From Hyphomicrobiales bacterium (GTDB taxonomy: Bacteria > Pseudomonadota > Alphaproteobacteria > Rhizobiales > Rhizobiaceae), in the NCBI GenBank assembly GCA_900473795.1, contig UCMT01000003.1:62001-126000 (forward strand): a DNA stretch of 64,000 bases. The letters are read 5' to 3'. The translations under genes and the position numbers were made by a program. Positions within the stretch are counted from its first letter, which is position 1, and each line of letters starts with the position of its first letter. The notes below the pieces were generated by a model that was given only the letters and a program-made list of their open reading frames with translations, was not told the DNA's origin and searched no databases. Positions 9,004 through 17,975 of the stretch are shown here, piece by piece.

Positions 9004-10002
9004 ATGCGGCGCAGCTTCTTCTGCATCGATTCCCATACGTGCGGCAATCCGGTCCGTCTCGTCGCGGCCGGCGGTCCCCTCTTGCCGCACCACCCGATCG
9101 CCGAGCGCCGCGAGCTGTTCGTCCGCGATCATGACTGGGTGCGCCAGGCATTGATGTTCGAACCGCGCGGCCACGACGTCATGTCGGGCGCGATCATCTA
9201 TCCGGCCTATCGCGAGGACTGCGACTTCGCCGTCATCTTCATTGAAGTCAGCGGATGCCTGCCCATGTGCGGCGCAGGCACCATCGGTCTTGTAACCGCC
9301 GCCATCGAAGAAGGTCTCGTCACACCGAGGGTCGCGGGGAGGTTATCGATCGAGACGCCAGCGGGTAAGGTCGACATTGAGTACGAAAAGCCCGGCGAAT
9401 TCGTAGAGTCGGTTCGTATGTACAACGTGCCGAGCTACCTCCATGCCGCGGATGTGGCCGTAGACCTACCGGGTGTCGGACGTCTGGTCGTCGACATCGC
9501 CTATGGCGGAAACTATTACGCAGTGGTCGAGCCGCAGGACTCCTGGGCAGGGCTCGACGGCATGTCGGCCGGCGATATCGTCGACCTCAGTGTCAAATTG
9601 CGAGATGCGCTTGCCGGTACCTGCGACCCAGAGCACCCTGAAGACGCCAGGATTCGCGGCGTCCACCACGCGCTCTGGTGCGACAGGCCGACGAGCGACA
9701 GGGCCGACGGCCGCGGCGCCGTCTTCTATGGCGACAAGGCGATCGACCGGTCGCCGGGCGGGACGGGTACGTCCGCCCGCATGGCCCAGCTTCACGGCAA
9801 GGGTCGATTGAAGGTCGGCGCGTCTTTCCGTCAAGAAAGCCTGATTGGCACGGTGTTCGAAGGACGTATCGAAGAAGAGATCAATGTCGGCCCTTTCAGA
9901 GGCATCAGGCCGAGTGTCAATGGATGGGCGCGGATCATCGGCCATAACACGATATTCGTCGACGACCGCGATCCGTTGGCGCATGGATTCCAGATCAAAT
10001 AG
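9004..10002 (+). CDS. Proline racemase/hydroxyproline epimerase superfamily protein with altered catalytic pair
   Basis: A 332-residue member of the proline racemase superfamily (proline racemase, 4-hydroxyproline 2-epimerase, trans-3-hydroxyproline dehydratase). The first active-site motif reads MCGAGTIG: Cys89 is present, but the usual His two residues on is Ala91. The second motif reads DRSPGGTGTSARMA: the position normally Cys in epimerases and dehydratases is Gly252. I checked both codons (TGC at 9268, GGC at 9757). Length and remaining core look intact, so this is not a decayed gene. A normal two-base racemisation is unlikely, and a one-base dehydratase or isomerase, or a different substrate, is possible. 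A ribosome site (AAGGAA) precedes the ATG. It sits between the transporter and the regulator of the amine cluster. Confidence 0.85.
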   Translation: MRRSFFCIDSHTCGNPVRLVAAGGPLLPHHPIAERRELFVRDHDWVRQALMFEPRGHDVMSGAIIYPAYREDCDFAVIFIEVSGCLPMCGAGTIGLVTAAIEEGLVTPRVAGRLSIETPAGKVDIEYEKPGEFVESVRMYNVPSYLHAADVAVDLPGVGRLVVDIAYGGNYYAVVEPQDSWAGLDGMSAGDIVDLSVKLRDALAGTCDPEHPEDARIRGVHHALWCDRPTSDRADGRGAVFYGDKAIDRSPGGTGTSARMAQLHGKGRLKVGASFRQESLIGTVFEGRIEEEINVGPFRGIRPSVNGWARIIGHNTIFVDDRDPLAHGFQIK

Positions 10003-10016
10003 GGGGAGCGGTTGGC

Positions 10017-10211
10017 ATGGCTGTGGCGGGCGAGCTACAGGAACGGAAGGCAACGTCGCCCTTCGAGACAGTCGCGTCGTTCATCGACCACCAGAGAACA
10101 ACGGCTGCTGCCATTCTCGAAATGCGCGGATGTAGCTTCGAAGTGATCGTCAATACAGGTCTGGAAGCAGCCTATCAAAAAACGATGTCGCTGTCCTCGG
10201 GTGAAATGTGA
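10017..10211 (+). CDS. Small hypothetical protein coupled to the AraC regulator
   Basis: A 64-residue open frame (MAVAGELQER...) with a strong ribosome site (AGGGGGAG). It begins 14 bases after the racemase-family stop. Its TGA overlaps the ATG of the regulator at 10211 as TGATG, which implies translational coupling. I see no membrane segment, signal peptide or known domain. It could be a genuine small protein, a leader peptide that sets regulator translation, or the remnant of a longer gene. Placement is the main support. Confidence 0.4.
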   Translation: MAVAGELQERKATSPFETVASFIDHQRTTAAAILEMRGCSFEVIVNTGLEAAYQKTMSLSSGEM

Positions 10212-11212
10212 TGGAGTTGAATATGAAATCCGCCGTTTCAAACGCCACCGTCGAGAGACTGAAAATCGGCTTTGTTCTTGCGAGGTCCTTCACTCTTTCC
10301 GCCTTCGCGCTGTTCGTGGACACTTTGCGGCTTGCCAGCGACGAGTTCGACCGCTCAGGACGGGTTCTGGCCGATTGGGATGTCCTCGGCAGCACGCGAC
10401 ACCTCATAACCTCCAGTTGCGGGGTCAAGGTTGCGCCGACTTCGGACTTTGTAGACCCCAGTCAGTTTCACTACATCGTCGTTGTTGGCGGCCTCCTGAA
10501 CAACGAGTCTTCCATCGACCAGGAGACAATCGATTTCCTGAAGAAGGCGGCCGCAAAAAACGTGCGTTTGATTGGCGTTTGTACCGGCTCGTTCATACTT
10601 GCCGAACTCGGCCTGATGAGGGGACACCGAACATGCGTAAGCTGGCTTCACTACAACACGTTTCGCGAGCGTTTCCCCGATCATCAGGTTCGGTCTGACC
10701 GGATATTTAATCTCGACAGGACCAGAGGTTCCTGCGCGGGAGGAAGCAGCGCTGCGGACATGGCAGCCTCGATTGTCCGCAACCACATCAGCAAGGAAGC
10801 CGAACGGAACGCCCTTGAGGTTCTCCAAATCGAAAAAGCGCGGACTGCCCTTGCGATCCAACCGCGCAGACCGCTCTCCATCGAGTGCAAAGACCCCCGG
10901 ATAAGAGCCACGCTGATCATGATGGAGCGCCATATCGAGGGTACCATAACGATACCGGAACTTGCCGCGTCGGTTGGACTATCCAGAAGGCAACTCGAGC
11001 GCCTCTTCATGGGTGAAACGCACTCCTCTCCGGCTCTCGTGTATCGGAGAGTACGCATGGAGCGTGCCAGGCAGCTCCTCGTCCAAACAAAAGCCTCCTT
11101 GATTGAAATCGCTCTCGAAGTCGGATTCGAGAACGCATCACACTTCTCCCGAACGTTTAGCCAGACATTCGGGCAGTCTCCTACGAAAGTCCGGACCGCC
11201 GCATTAAATTGA
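10211..11212 (+). CDS. GlxA-type AraC-family regulator (DJ-1/PfpI-like domain plus HTH)
   Basis: A 333-residue protein. Residues about 15-190 form a DJ-1/PfpI-like amidotransferase fold (IGVCTGSFILAELGLM holds the nucleophile-elbow Cys). Residues about 230-330 carry two AraC helix-turn-helix motifs (IPELAASVGLSRRQLERLF and IEIALEVGFENASHFSR). This architecture is that of GlxA/GbdR-like activators, which often respond to glycine betaine, arginine or related amines. It follows the transporter and catabolic genes and is probably their activator, complementing the GntR regulator at the other end. Starts at 10211 or 10223 are both possible; 10211 is preferred for its overlap with the upstream stop. 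Confidence 0.87.
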   Translation: MELNMKSAVSNATVERLKIGFVLARSFTLSAFALFVDTLRLASDEFDRSGRVLADWDVLGSTRHLITSSCGVKVAPTSDFVDPSQFHYIVVVGGLLNNESSIDQETIDFLKKAAAKNVRLIGVCTGSFILAELGLMRGHRTCVSWLHYNTFRERFPDHQVRSDRIFNLDRTRGSCAGGSSAADMAASIVRNHISKEAERNALEVLQIEKARTALAIQPRRPLSIECKDPRIRATLIMMERHIEGTITIPELAASVGLSRRQLERLFMGETHSSPALVYRRVRMERARQLLVQTKASLIEIALEVGFENASHFSRTFSQTFGQSPTKVRTAALN

Positions 11213-11279
11213 CCGGCGTGGGTTCATAAAGTTCAAAAAAAGAGGGACACGGTGCAGGTCCAGGAAGAGGGAAGACCGA

Positions 11280-11894
11280 ATGGAATACGTTGATTCACTT
11301 GCCATAATGGTCAGCGTATACATGGTATCGCTTGTCAGCCCCGGTCCCAATTTCATCATTGTAACGAATACGAGCATGTCGGTGTCCCGCACAGCGGGGC
11401 TTTTTGCCGGGTTGGGCCTTGCTGCCGCGTCCCTTACATGGGCAGTCATGGCAATGGCAGGCTTGGGGTTCCTGATCACCCATTTCGCGTGGTTGCATAC
11501 AGCCCTGCGGGTGGTCGGAGCGCTCTATCTGATCTGGCTCGGGATTAAAATGATCCGTGGCGCGACCAAGCCTTTACAGCCGACTGAAGCCACCGAAGTG
11601 ACATGGCAGGCCGCGATGCGTCGCGCTTACATCGTCAGCATGACCAATCCGAAATCCGTGGCCTTCTTCGGAAGTATCTTTGCGCTCGTAGTCCCCGCCC
11701 ATGCGCCTTTCTGGTTCTATGGCGTAATAGCCGTGATCTGCTTCCTGCTCTCGACCCTCTGGTATTGCGGCTTGGCGTTTTTCTTCTCAAACCCGCGGGT
11801 TGCCGGCTGTTTCCTGCGTTTCAAGGCCGGGATCGAACGTGTCATGGGCGCGGCATTGGTATTGTTGGGCGGACGCTTGCTCTGGTCCCGTTAA
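11280..11894 (+). CDS. LysE/RhtB-family amino-acid exporter
   Basis: A 204-residue membrane protein with about six hydrophobic stretches. It carries the family N-terminal SPGPNF motif (about residues 21-26) and the conserved NPKS segment (about 124-127). LysE/RhtB proteins export amino acids or derivatives. Placed 67 bases after the regulator, it may act as a safety valve for an amino acid that accumulates when the cluster's substrate is degraded. That role is inferred from position only. Confidence 0.85.
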   Translation: MEYVDSLAIMVSVYMVSLVSPGPNFIIVTNTSMSVSRTAGLFAGLGLAAASLTWAVMAMAGLGFLITHFAWLHTALRVVGALYLIWLGIKMIRGATKPLQPTEATEVTWQAAMRRAYIVSMTNPKSVAFFGSIFALVVPAHAPFWFYGVIAVICFLLSTLWYCGLAFFFSNPRVAGCFLRFKAGIERVMGAALVLLGGRLLWSR

Positions 11895-12070
11895 GCGCAT
11901 GAGTGCCGGATCGCGCCAAGGCGCACGTGAGATGATCGCCAGACCGGAAGCGCACCAATCGGCTTTACGGAGATGCTCTATCTGACCAATGCCATGTCGC
12001 GCGTAATCGGGACTGGGAACGGTCGCGGGGCCAGTAACCGATCAAAATGCCCTTCCCCGGCCGGGCGAGA

Positions 12071-14614
12071 TCAATCCTCGTCGCCAGCCGGCACTTCGAT
12101 CGGCTCGCGGACAGCGGAAAGAATCGTGCGCTTGCCGACATGGTTCGCGGCACCGACAAGCCCTTCCCGCTCCATGCGCTCGACGAGCGAAGCGGCTCGG
12201 TTATAGCCGATCTGCAGGCGACGCTGGATGTAGGAGGTCGAGCACTTCTTGTCCCGCAGCACAACCTTGACTGCCTTGTCATAGAGATCGTTGCCGTCTT
12301 CCTCGGCCATCGCGCCCTTGTCGAAAACCGCGCCGTCCTCCTCCACGGCCTCGTCGGCCTCCTCGGCATCCTCGGTTACCGTGCCGAGATATTCCGGGCG
12401 CCCTTGCGTCTTCAGATGCGCAACCACCTTCTCGACCTCCTCATCCGACACGAAGGGGCCATGAACACGCGCAATCCGCCCGCCACCGACCATGTGCAGC
12501 ATATCCCCCTGCCCCAGCAGATGCTCTGCGCCCTGCTCGCCCAGGATCGTTCGACTATCGATCTTGGAGGTCACCTGGAAGGAAATGCGGGTGGGGAAAT
12601 TGGCCTTGATCGTGCCGGTGATGACATCAACCGACGGGCGCTGCGTCGCCATGATCAGATGGATGCCGGCAGCGCGTGCCATCTGTGCCAGACGCTGGAT
12701 CGCGCCCTCGATCTCCTTGCCCGCGACCATCATCAGGTCGGCCATCTCGTCGACGATGACGACGATATAGGGCATGGGCGAGAGGTCCATTTCCTCCTGC
12801 TCGAAGATTGCCTCGCCGGTCGAGCGGTCGAACCCGGTCTGGACGGAGCACAGGATCGTCTCGCCCTTGGCCCGTGCCGATGCGGCGCGCGCGTTGAAGC
12901 CATCGATATTGCGCACGCCGAGCCGCGACATCTTGCGATAGCGGTCTTCCATCTCTCGCACCGCCCATTTCAGCGCCATCACGGCCTTCTTCGGATCGGT
13001 CACGACCGGCGTCAGCAAATGCGGGATGCCGTCATACACCGACAGCTCGAGCATCTTCGGATCGACCATGATCAGCCGGCATTCCTCGGGCTTGAGCCGG
13101 TAGAGCAGGGAGAGGATCATCGTGTTGATCGCAACCGACTTGCCCGAACCGGTGGTACCAGCGACCAGAAGATGCGGCATCTTGGCAAGTTCTGCCACCA
13201 CCGGCTCCCCGCCGATCGTCTTGCCCAGGCACAAGGCCAGCTTGAAGCGGGTCTCTCCGTAGTTTTCGGATTCGATCAACTCGCGGAAATAGACTGTCTC
13301 GCGAACCGGGTTCGGAAGCTCGATACCGATGACATTGCGGCCGGGCACCACAGCGACACGGGCAGACAAAGCTGACATGGAGCGGGCGATATCGTCCGAA
13401 AGGCCGATGACACGCGAGGATTTCACGCCGGGCGCCGGTTCGAACTCATAGAGCGTCACCACGGGACCTGGCCGCACGTCGATGATCTCGCCGCGGATGC
13501 CGAAGTCCTCCAGCACGCTTTCCAACAGGCCAGCGCTTTGTTCCAGCGCCTCCTGCGTGATGATCGCCGTTTCCTGAACCGCCGGTTCCTGCAAAAGTGT
13601 AACGGGCGGGAAAACATACTCGTCCGTGTCGAAGCTGGTCGAGGCGCTGGCAGCTTTCACAAGGATTTCAGGCTTGACCTGCGGAACCGGTGTGGAAGCT
13701 GCGGCCGGCGGTGCGACCTCGAAAACCGGTTCGATGGGAGCCCGGGGCGCCGGACGGACTGGTTTCACGTCGGGCAGTACCTCCGGCGGCAGTTGCACGG
13801 GAGCCTTGACAGGCGGTCTTGCAACAACGAGCCCTGCCGACGGCGTACCCGCAGATCTGAAGCCGATCTCGCGGTAGAGCGCCGTGACCGAATCCGGCGC
13901 TGCATGAAACTCGGGCGGCTGCCAGCGTGCCGCGGGCATCAGCGCGTCCATGTCAGCAGCCGTATCCAGGGCACTCCAGAACACTTCATCGGAGACGTCA
14001 TACAAGGCGTGCGACCCCTTCAGGATTGTTTCCCAGCTCTCGGCGGCCTGCTGATCCTCGTCCGTCGGAAAGCAGGCAAGATCGATTGGATCGATCGCGG
14101 CAGGTTCAGTCGCCCCGCAGACTGGACTTTCGTCCGCCTGCATTTCAATTTCGCGCTGCAGACGCAGCGAAAGCAGCTGAATGCCCATTGCTGCCTGCTC
14201 GACCCGCACGTCAGCAACGGCCGGTTCCCTTGCAACAGGATTTTCGCCAGCAGCGGATCCAGCATCCTCAGCGGTGCTCGTCTCTACCGTGACGTCCGCG
14301 TCCGCCGGCACTGGCTGCTCCTTCGTTTCAGCGGCCGCACGCTTCGAATAGACGCTTTCCGGTGTGCGGGTGAACCGCACGTTGGGCCTGAGCACAAAGG
14401 CGCTTTGCCATACGGGAGCATCCACGCGCCCTTCGATCTCGCTTGCTGCTATGGCATCGGTATCGGTTCCGGGCGCATTTTCCTCGCTGTTCGGATCGAT
14501 CTGAGAGCCGTAAACGCGCCGCTGATGCTCGGTTTTCGCCAGATTTTCCTGGTCTGTGGGTTGCTCTCCCGTGTGATCGAAGGGGTTCGAAAAGTTGGTT
14601 CGGGAAAGACGCAT
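12071..14614 (-). CDS. ftsK: DNA translocase FtsK/SpoIIIE family, soluble form
   Basis: An 847-residue protein. Residues 1-370 are a low-complexity, acidic and Pro/Ala-rich linker with no convincing membrane helices, so the usual four-helix N-terminal anchor of FtsK is missing. The motor begins near residue 375. Walker A GTTGSGKS has its Lys at 492, Walker B ([11 protein letters not shown]) follows, then the FtsK loop ([12 protein letters not shown]). The last 70 residues form the winged-helix gamma domain ([22 protein letters not shown]) that reads KOPS and contacts XerD. Rhizobia commonly have a second FtsK of this kind; a chromosome- or replicon-resolution role is likely. It stands alone. 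Confidence 0.9.
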   Translation of the reverse strand: MRLSRTNFSNPFDHTGEQPTDQENLAKTEHQRRVYGSQIDPNSEENAPGTDTDAIAASEIEGRVDAPVWQSAFVLRPNVRFTRTPESVYSKRAAAETKEQPVPADADVTVETSTAEDAGSAAGENPVAREPAVADVRVEQAAMGIQLLSLRLQREIEMQADESPVCGATEPAAIDPIDLACFPTDEDQQAAESWETILKGSHALYDVSDEVFWSALDTAADMDALMPAARWQPPEFHAAPDSVTALYREIGFRSAGTPSAGLVVARPPVKAPVQLPPEVLPDVKPVRPAPRAPIEPVFEVAPPAAASTPVPQVKPEILVKAASASTSFDTDEYVFPPVTLLQEPAVQETAIITQEALEQSAGLLESVLEDFGIRGEIIDVRPGPVVTLYEFEPAPGVKSSRVIGLSDDIARSMSALSARVAVVPGRNVIGIELPNPVRETVYFRELIESENYGETRFKLALCLGKTIGGEPVVAELAKMPHLLVAGTTGSGKSVAINTMILSLLYRLKPEECRLIMVDPKMLELSVYDGIPHLLTPVVTDPKKAVMALKWAVREMEDRYRKMSRLGVRNIDGFNARAASARAKGETILCSVQTGFDRSTGEAIFEQEEMDLSPMPYIVVIVDEMADLMMVAGKEIEGAIQRLAQMARAAGIHLIMATQRPSVDVITGTIKANFPTRISFQVTSKIDSRTILGEQGAEHLLGQGDMLHMVGGGRIARVHGPFVSDEEVEKVVAHLKTQGRPEYLGTVTEDAEEADEAVEEDGAVFDKGAMAEEDGNDLYDKAVKVVLRDKKCSTSYIQRRLQIGYNRAASLVERMEREGLVGAANHVGKRTILSAVREPIEVPAGDED

Positions 14615-15047
14615 AGGGACCTACTCACTCATAATTCACGGGCAATGGGCACACCCTTTTCAATAGAAAATAAAGGTTAATCACCTCTTTCCAGCCCGCC
14701 TTTCTCACGGAATTTCCATCGCCTCCGCCGGGTGTCCTTGAGCGTCGCGTTGGTCGCTGGTTCAGCGCCTTTCGGCGCACGGTGTCAGGGCGCGCCGAAA
14801 GCCGTCCCCCCTGCCCGCTCGACAATATAGACGACGACCGTGGTCGTGCTCTCAGCGCCCCCGAGGATCTCCTCCAAGCCGACCGGCAAACAGATCTCGA
14901 ACACCATGCAGACGAAGTGCTCCAATCAGGCAACAGTCGCCTGCTCATCGCCATGATTGCGGAACGGGCGGGGAGTTCGGAACGCGCCCCTTGACGCCAA
15001 TTGTATACAAGTAGTACTCAGTATGAAGTTGAAGAGGAGGCACAATC
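14615..15047. other. Gap between ftsK and the vanillate-type operon
   Basis: No gene is convincingly supported. Overlapping frames of up to about 110 codons exist on both strands, but none shows a family signature or a good start. The last 60 bases hold the promoter and operator of the oxygenase operon. Confidence 0.45.
14991..15020 (+). promoter_or_regulatory. Promoter with TTGTATACAA operator
   Basis: TTGACG at 14991 is a plausible -35 element. A perfect 10-bp palindrome, TTGTATACAA, lies at 15001-15010 in what would be the spacer. The oxygenase ATG is 38 bases after the palindrome. FadR-type GntR proteins bind such sites, and a gene for one is second in this operon. Repression by blocking RNA polymerase is the natural reading. 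Confidence 0.5.
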
Positions 15048-16091
15048 ATGGAAAATGCCTTTCCATCGAATGCGTGGTATGCGGCAGCCTATGATGTCGA
15101 GGTGAAGCGTGCCTTGCTTCCCCGAACGATCTGCAATAGGCCTGTTGTCCTGTATCGCAAGGCGAATGGCAGAGCCGTTGCGCTGGCCGACACCTGTTGG
15201 CACCGCCTCCTCCCGCTGTCTAAGGGCGAACTGCACGGCGACAATGTGATCTGCGGCTATCACGGGCTGGAATTTGACGATACCGGACGGTGTGTATACA
15301 TGCCATCGCAAGATACGATCAATCCGTCGGCTTGCGTGAAGAGTTACCCGCTGGAGGAGCGCCACCGGTTCCTGTGGATATGGATGGGTGACCCGGCTCT
15401 TGCCGATCCCGCCAAGATTCCCGACCTGCATTGGAACGACGATCCAGAATGGACCGGTGACGGTAAGGTCATCCATGTGAAGTGTGACTACCGTCTCGTC
15501 GTCGACAATCTCATGGACCTTACACACGAGACCTTCGTGCACGGTTCCTCGATCGGCAATCGCGCCGTGGCAGAGGCGCCCTTCGAAGTCACCCATTCCG
15601 ACGCAACGGCGACCATCACCCGCTGGATGGAAGGCATTGACGCACCCCCCTTCTGGTCGGCGCAATTGCAGAAGCCGGGAAAGGTCGACCGCTGGCAGAT
15701 CATCCATTTCCAGGCCCCATCGACCATCGCGATCGATGTCGGCGTCGCAGTGGCCGGCACCGGCGCGCGCGACGGCGACCGCAGCCAGGGGGTCAACGGT
15801 TTCGTCCTCAATACGATGACGCCGGAAACGAACAGCAGCTGCCACTACTTCTGGGCCTTCGTCCGCAATTGGGATCTCGGAAACCAGGCTTGGACACACA
15901 AATTGCGCGAGGCGGTTTCGGGCGTGTTCATGGAGGACGAGGCCATTCTCGAGGCGCAGCAAAAGGCAATAGAAGCCAATCCGGGCCATGTGTTCTACAA
16001 TCTCAATATCGATGCAGGCTCGATGTGGGCCAGGCGGCTCATCGATCGCATGATCGACAGCGAGCAGGCGGCGCGTCTGGCGGCGGAATAA
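15048..16091 (+). CDS. vanA: Vanillate O-demethylase-type Rieske oxygenase subunit
   Basis: A 347-residue ring-demethylating Rieske oxygenase. The [2Fe-2S] ligands are Cys50, His52, Cys69 and His72 (CWH and CGYH). The mononuclear iron site is in DNLMDLTHETFVH (about residues 152-164), whose two His residues and upstream Asp match the family. Overall length and order match VanA, which removes the methyl group of vanillate as formaldehyde to give protocatechuate. An excellent ribosome site (GAGGAGG) precedes the ATG. The matching reductase is 800 bases downstream, with a GntR regulator between. Dicamba- or syringate-type demethylases are close relatives, so the exact methoxy-aromatic substrate is not certain. 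Confidence 0.87.
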   Translation: MENAFPSNAWYAAAYDVEVKRALLPRTICNRPVVLYRKANGRAVALADTCWHRLLPLSKGELHGDNVICGYHGLEFDDTGRCVYMPSQDTINPSACVKSYPLEERHRFLWIWMGDPALADPAKIPDLHWNDDPEWTGDGKVIHVKCDYRLVVDNLMDLTHETFVHGSSIGNRAVAEAPFEVTHSDATATITRWMEGIDAPPFWSAQLQKPGKVDRWQIIHFQAPSTIAIDVGVAVAGTGARDGDRSQGVNGFVLNTMTPETNSSCHYFWAFVRNWDLGNQAWTHKLREAVSGVFMEDEAILEAQQKAIEANPGHVFYNLNIDAGSMWARRLIDRMIDSEQAARLAAE

Positions 16092-16095
16092 GCGC

Positions 16096-16836
16096 ATGCC
16101 AGCGGTTGAACAAAAACGCGACACCCAGACACTGAAGGCTCTGCTTGGCGTCCGCAATCTGGTGCTCGGCGGCGGCATGGCAGCGGGCGAGCGGCTGTCG
16201 GAGATCGCCGTTGCGCAACAGCTGGGTGTCTCGCGAACGCCGCTTCGTGCGGCGCTCTCACGGCTCGAGCAGGAGGGTTTGCTCGAACTCATTCCGTCCG
16301 GCGGGTATGCGGTGCGAAGCTTCACCTTGGCCGACGTCTTCGATGCGATCGAACTGCGGGGCGTTCTCGAAGGCACCGCGGCGCGGCTGGCGGCTGAACG
16401 CGGCGTGGCGCCAGCCAAGCTGGCGCAGATGAAGCGGCTCGTGGCCGAACTGGACAAGACCTTCCGTGACCGGCTCGAGGAGATGTTGTTCGACCGCTAT
16501 GTGGAGCTCAATGCGGAGTTTCATGCCGCCCTCGCGGCATTGCCGGGCAGCGAGACGATGCGGCGCGAGCTGGAGAGGGCCGCGCATCTGCCGTTCGCGT
16601 CTCCAAGTGCTTTTCTGGAAAAGCAGGAGGACGTGCCGGCATTTCGCCAATCGCTGATCTTCGCCCAGCGCCAGCACAGGGACATCGTCAGTGCCATCGA
16701 GATGCGGGAAGGCGCGCGCGCCGAGGCACTGGCACGCGAGCATGCGAGGCTTGCGCGCCACAATCTCGATTTTGTCCTTGGACAGGACCGCAGCCTGATG
16801 AGGCGAGTGCCGGGCCTGGTTCTGGTATCGGAATGA
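16096..16836 (+). CDS. vanR: FCD-type GntR regulator, probable VanR
   Basis: A 246-residue FadR-subfamily regulator. The winged helix (LSEIAVAQQLGVSRTPLRAALS, about residues 35-56) and the helical FCD domain from about residue 90 are both clear. It starts 4 bases after the oxygenase stop. VanR of proteobacteria is a GntR repressor released by vanillate. Its location inside the operon and the palindrome at 15001 make autoregulated repression likely. The gene symbol rests on context. Confidence 0.83.
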   Translation: MPAVEQKRDTQTLKALLGVRNLVLGGGMAAGERLSEIAVAQQLGVSRTPLRAALSRLEQEGLLELIPSGGYAVRSFTLADVFDAIELRGVLEGTAARLAAERGVAPAKLAQMKRLVAELDKTFRDRLEEMLFDRYVELNAEFHAALAALPGSETMRRELERAAHLPFASPSAFLEKQEDVPAFRQSLIFAQRQHRDIVSAIEMREGARAEALAREHARLARHNLDFVLGQDRSLMRRVPGLVLVSE

Positions 16837-16890
16837 GCGCAGGCGATTGCCGCAAGGAGCCGGCATCGCAACGTACGAAGGGAGGAAGTC

Positions 16891-17862
16891 ATGCGTATGA
16901 ATATGGATTGGCGCCGGGCGCAGGTCTACTCCGTCGAGGAGATCGCAGAGGACGTCAGAAAGGTCGAGGTCGATATTGAGGGGCCACTGCCGCCATTTGA
17001 TCCTGGCTCGCACACCAATGTCATCGTGATGATCGACGGCCAGCGCGCGGTACGCACCTATACCTGCATTCAGACCGCTTCGGGCCGGCTGGCGATCGCC
17101 GTCAAGCGGCATGCCAACAGCCGTGGCGGATCGCGTTTCATCTGGTCGCTTAACCCCGGCGACCGGACCGAGATGACCGTGCCGGAAAACCGGTTCGAAC
17201 TCTCCTGGCGGGCGGAGCACTATCTGCTGATCGCAGGCGGTATCGGTGTTACGCCGATCTACGGCATGGCAAAGACGCTCGCCCAATCGGGGCAGTCTTT
17301 GCGGATGATCTATGGCGCGAGTTCCCTGGCGGCGATGCCGTTCCTGAACGAGCTTCGAGAACGGCTCGGCGACCGGCTTGCGCTTTTCCCGGCCGATCAA
17401 GGTAGGGCGATCAATCTTGAAGCAGAGATCGCCGCGCTGCCTGAGGGTGCCGAGCTTTACGTCTGCGGGCCGCTCGGAATGTTGAATGCGGTCAAGCAGG
17501 CCTGGGCGCAGGCGGGTCGCCCGGTCAGTCGGCTGCGCTACGAGGTGTTCGGCGACAACGGAAAATTCGCCGAAACGCCCTTCGAAGTCGCTGTCGCCAA
17601 CAGGGACGTCACCGTTCACGTTCGGCCCGATCAATCGCTGCTCGATGCGTTGATCGGCGCGGGAGTAGAGATGATCTACGACTGTCAGCGTGGCGAATGC
17701 GGGCTTTGTGCCGTCAAAATTCTCGAACTTCAGGACGGAATGGTCGATCACCGAGACGTCTTCTTCAGCGAAGAGGAAAAGCACGAAAACCGAAGCATGT
17801 GCAGTTGCGTCTCGCGGCTGACGGCAGGTCGCGCGGTGATCGATGTCGGCTATCGATTGTGA
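16891..17862 (+). CDS. vanB: Vanillate O-demethylase-type reductase subunit
   Basis: A 323-residue phthalate-dioxygenase-reductase-type flavoprotein. In order it has an FMN-binding domain (RTYTCIQ, about residues 51-57), an NAD(H)-binding domain (GGIGVTPIYGMA and YVCGPLGML), and a C-terminal plant-type [2Fe-2S] ferredoxin with ligands in CQRGECGLC and a fourth Cys in MCSC. It passes electrons from NADH to the Rieske oxygenase. A strong GGGAGGAAG site precedes the ATG at 16891; an internal ATG at 16897 is an alternative. Confidence 0.88.
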   Translation: MRMNMDWRRAQVYSVEEIAEDVRKVEVDIEGPLPPFDPGSHTNVIVMIDGQRAVRTYTCIQTASGRLAIAVKRHANSRGGSRFIWSLNPGDRTEMTVPENRFELSWRAEHYLLIAGGIGVTPIYGMAKTLAQSGQSLRMIYGASSLAAMPFLNELRERLGDRLALFPADQGRAINLEAEIAALPEGAELYVCGPLGMLNAVKQAWAQAGRPVSRLRYEVFGDNGKFAETPFEVAVANRDVTVHVRPDQSLLDALIGAGVEMIYDCQRGECGLCAVKILELQDGMVDHRDVFFSEEEKHENRSMCSCVSRLTAGRAVIDVGYRL

Positions 17863-17863
17863 T

Positions 17864-17892
17864 GCAGGAACCGCCACAGCGGCGGTTCCTGC
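17864..17892 (+). terminator. Terminator-like hairpin after vanB
   Basis: A perfect 12-bp stem (17864-17875 with 17881-17892) encloses a 5-base loop directly after the vanB stop. There is no T-tract, so it may act with Rho or protect the mRNA 3' end. Confidence 0.6.
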
Positions 17893-17975
17893 CAATGCAA
17901 GCTGCCAAGATCAGTCAGAGGAAAGCGATCCTCGAGATTGGCGTTGGCTTCCAGCGTGCTCGGACGTCGGCGTGA

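Noticed and set aside
12047..13375. A 442-residue + strand frame.
   Set aside because: It is antisense to the FtsK motor domain, whose motifs are unmistakable. Long antisense frames are common in GC-rich genes.
14782..14994. A 70-codon + strand frame, and a short opposite frame near 14800-14920, in the ftsK-vanA gap.
   Set aside because: Neither has a convincing ribosome site or family similarity, so I describe the interval only as a gap.
16258..17895. A 545-residue - strand frame.
   Set aside because: It overlaps vanR- and vanB-type genes on the opposite strand, which are clearly real; composition is that of a shadow.
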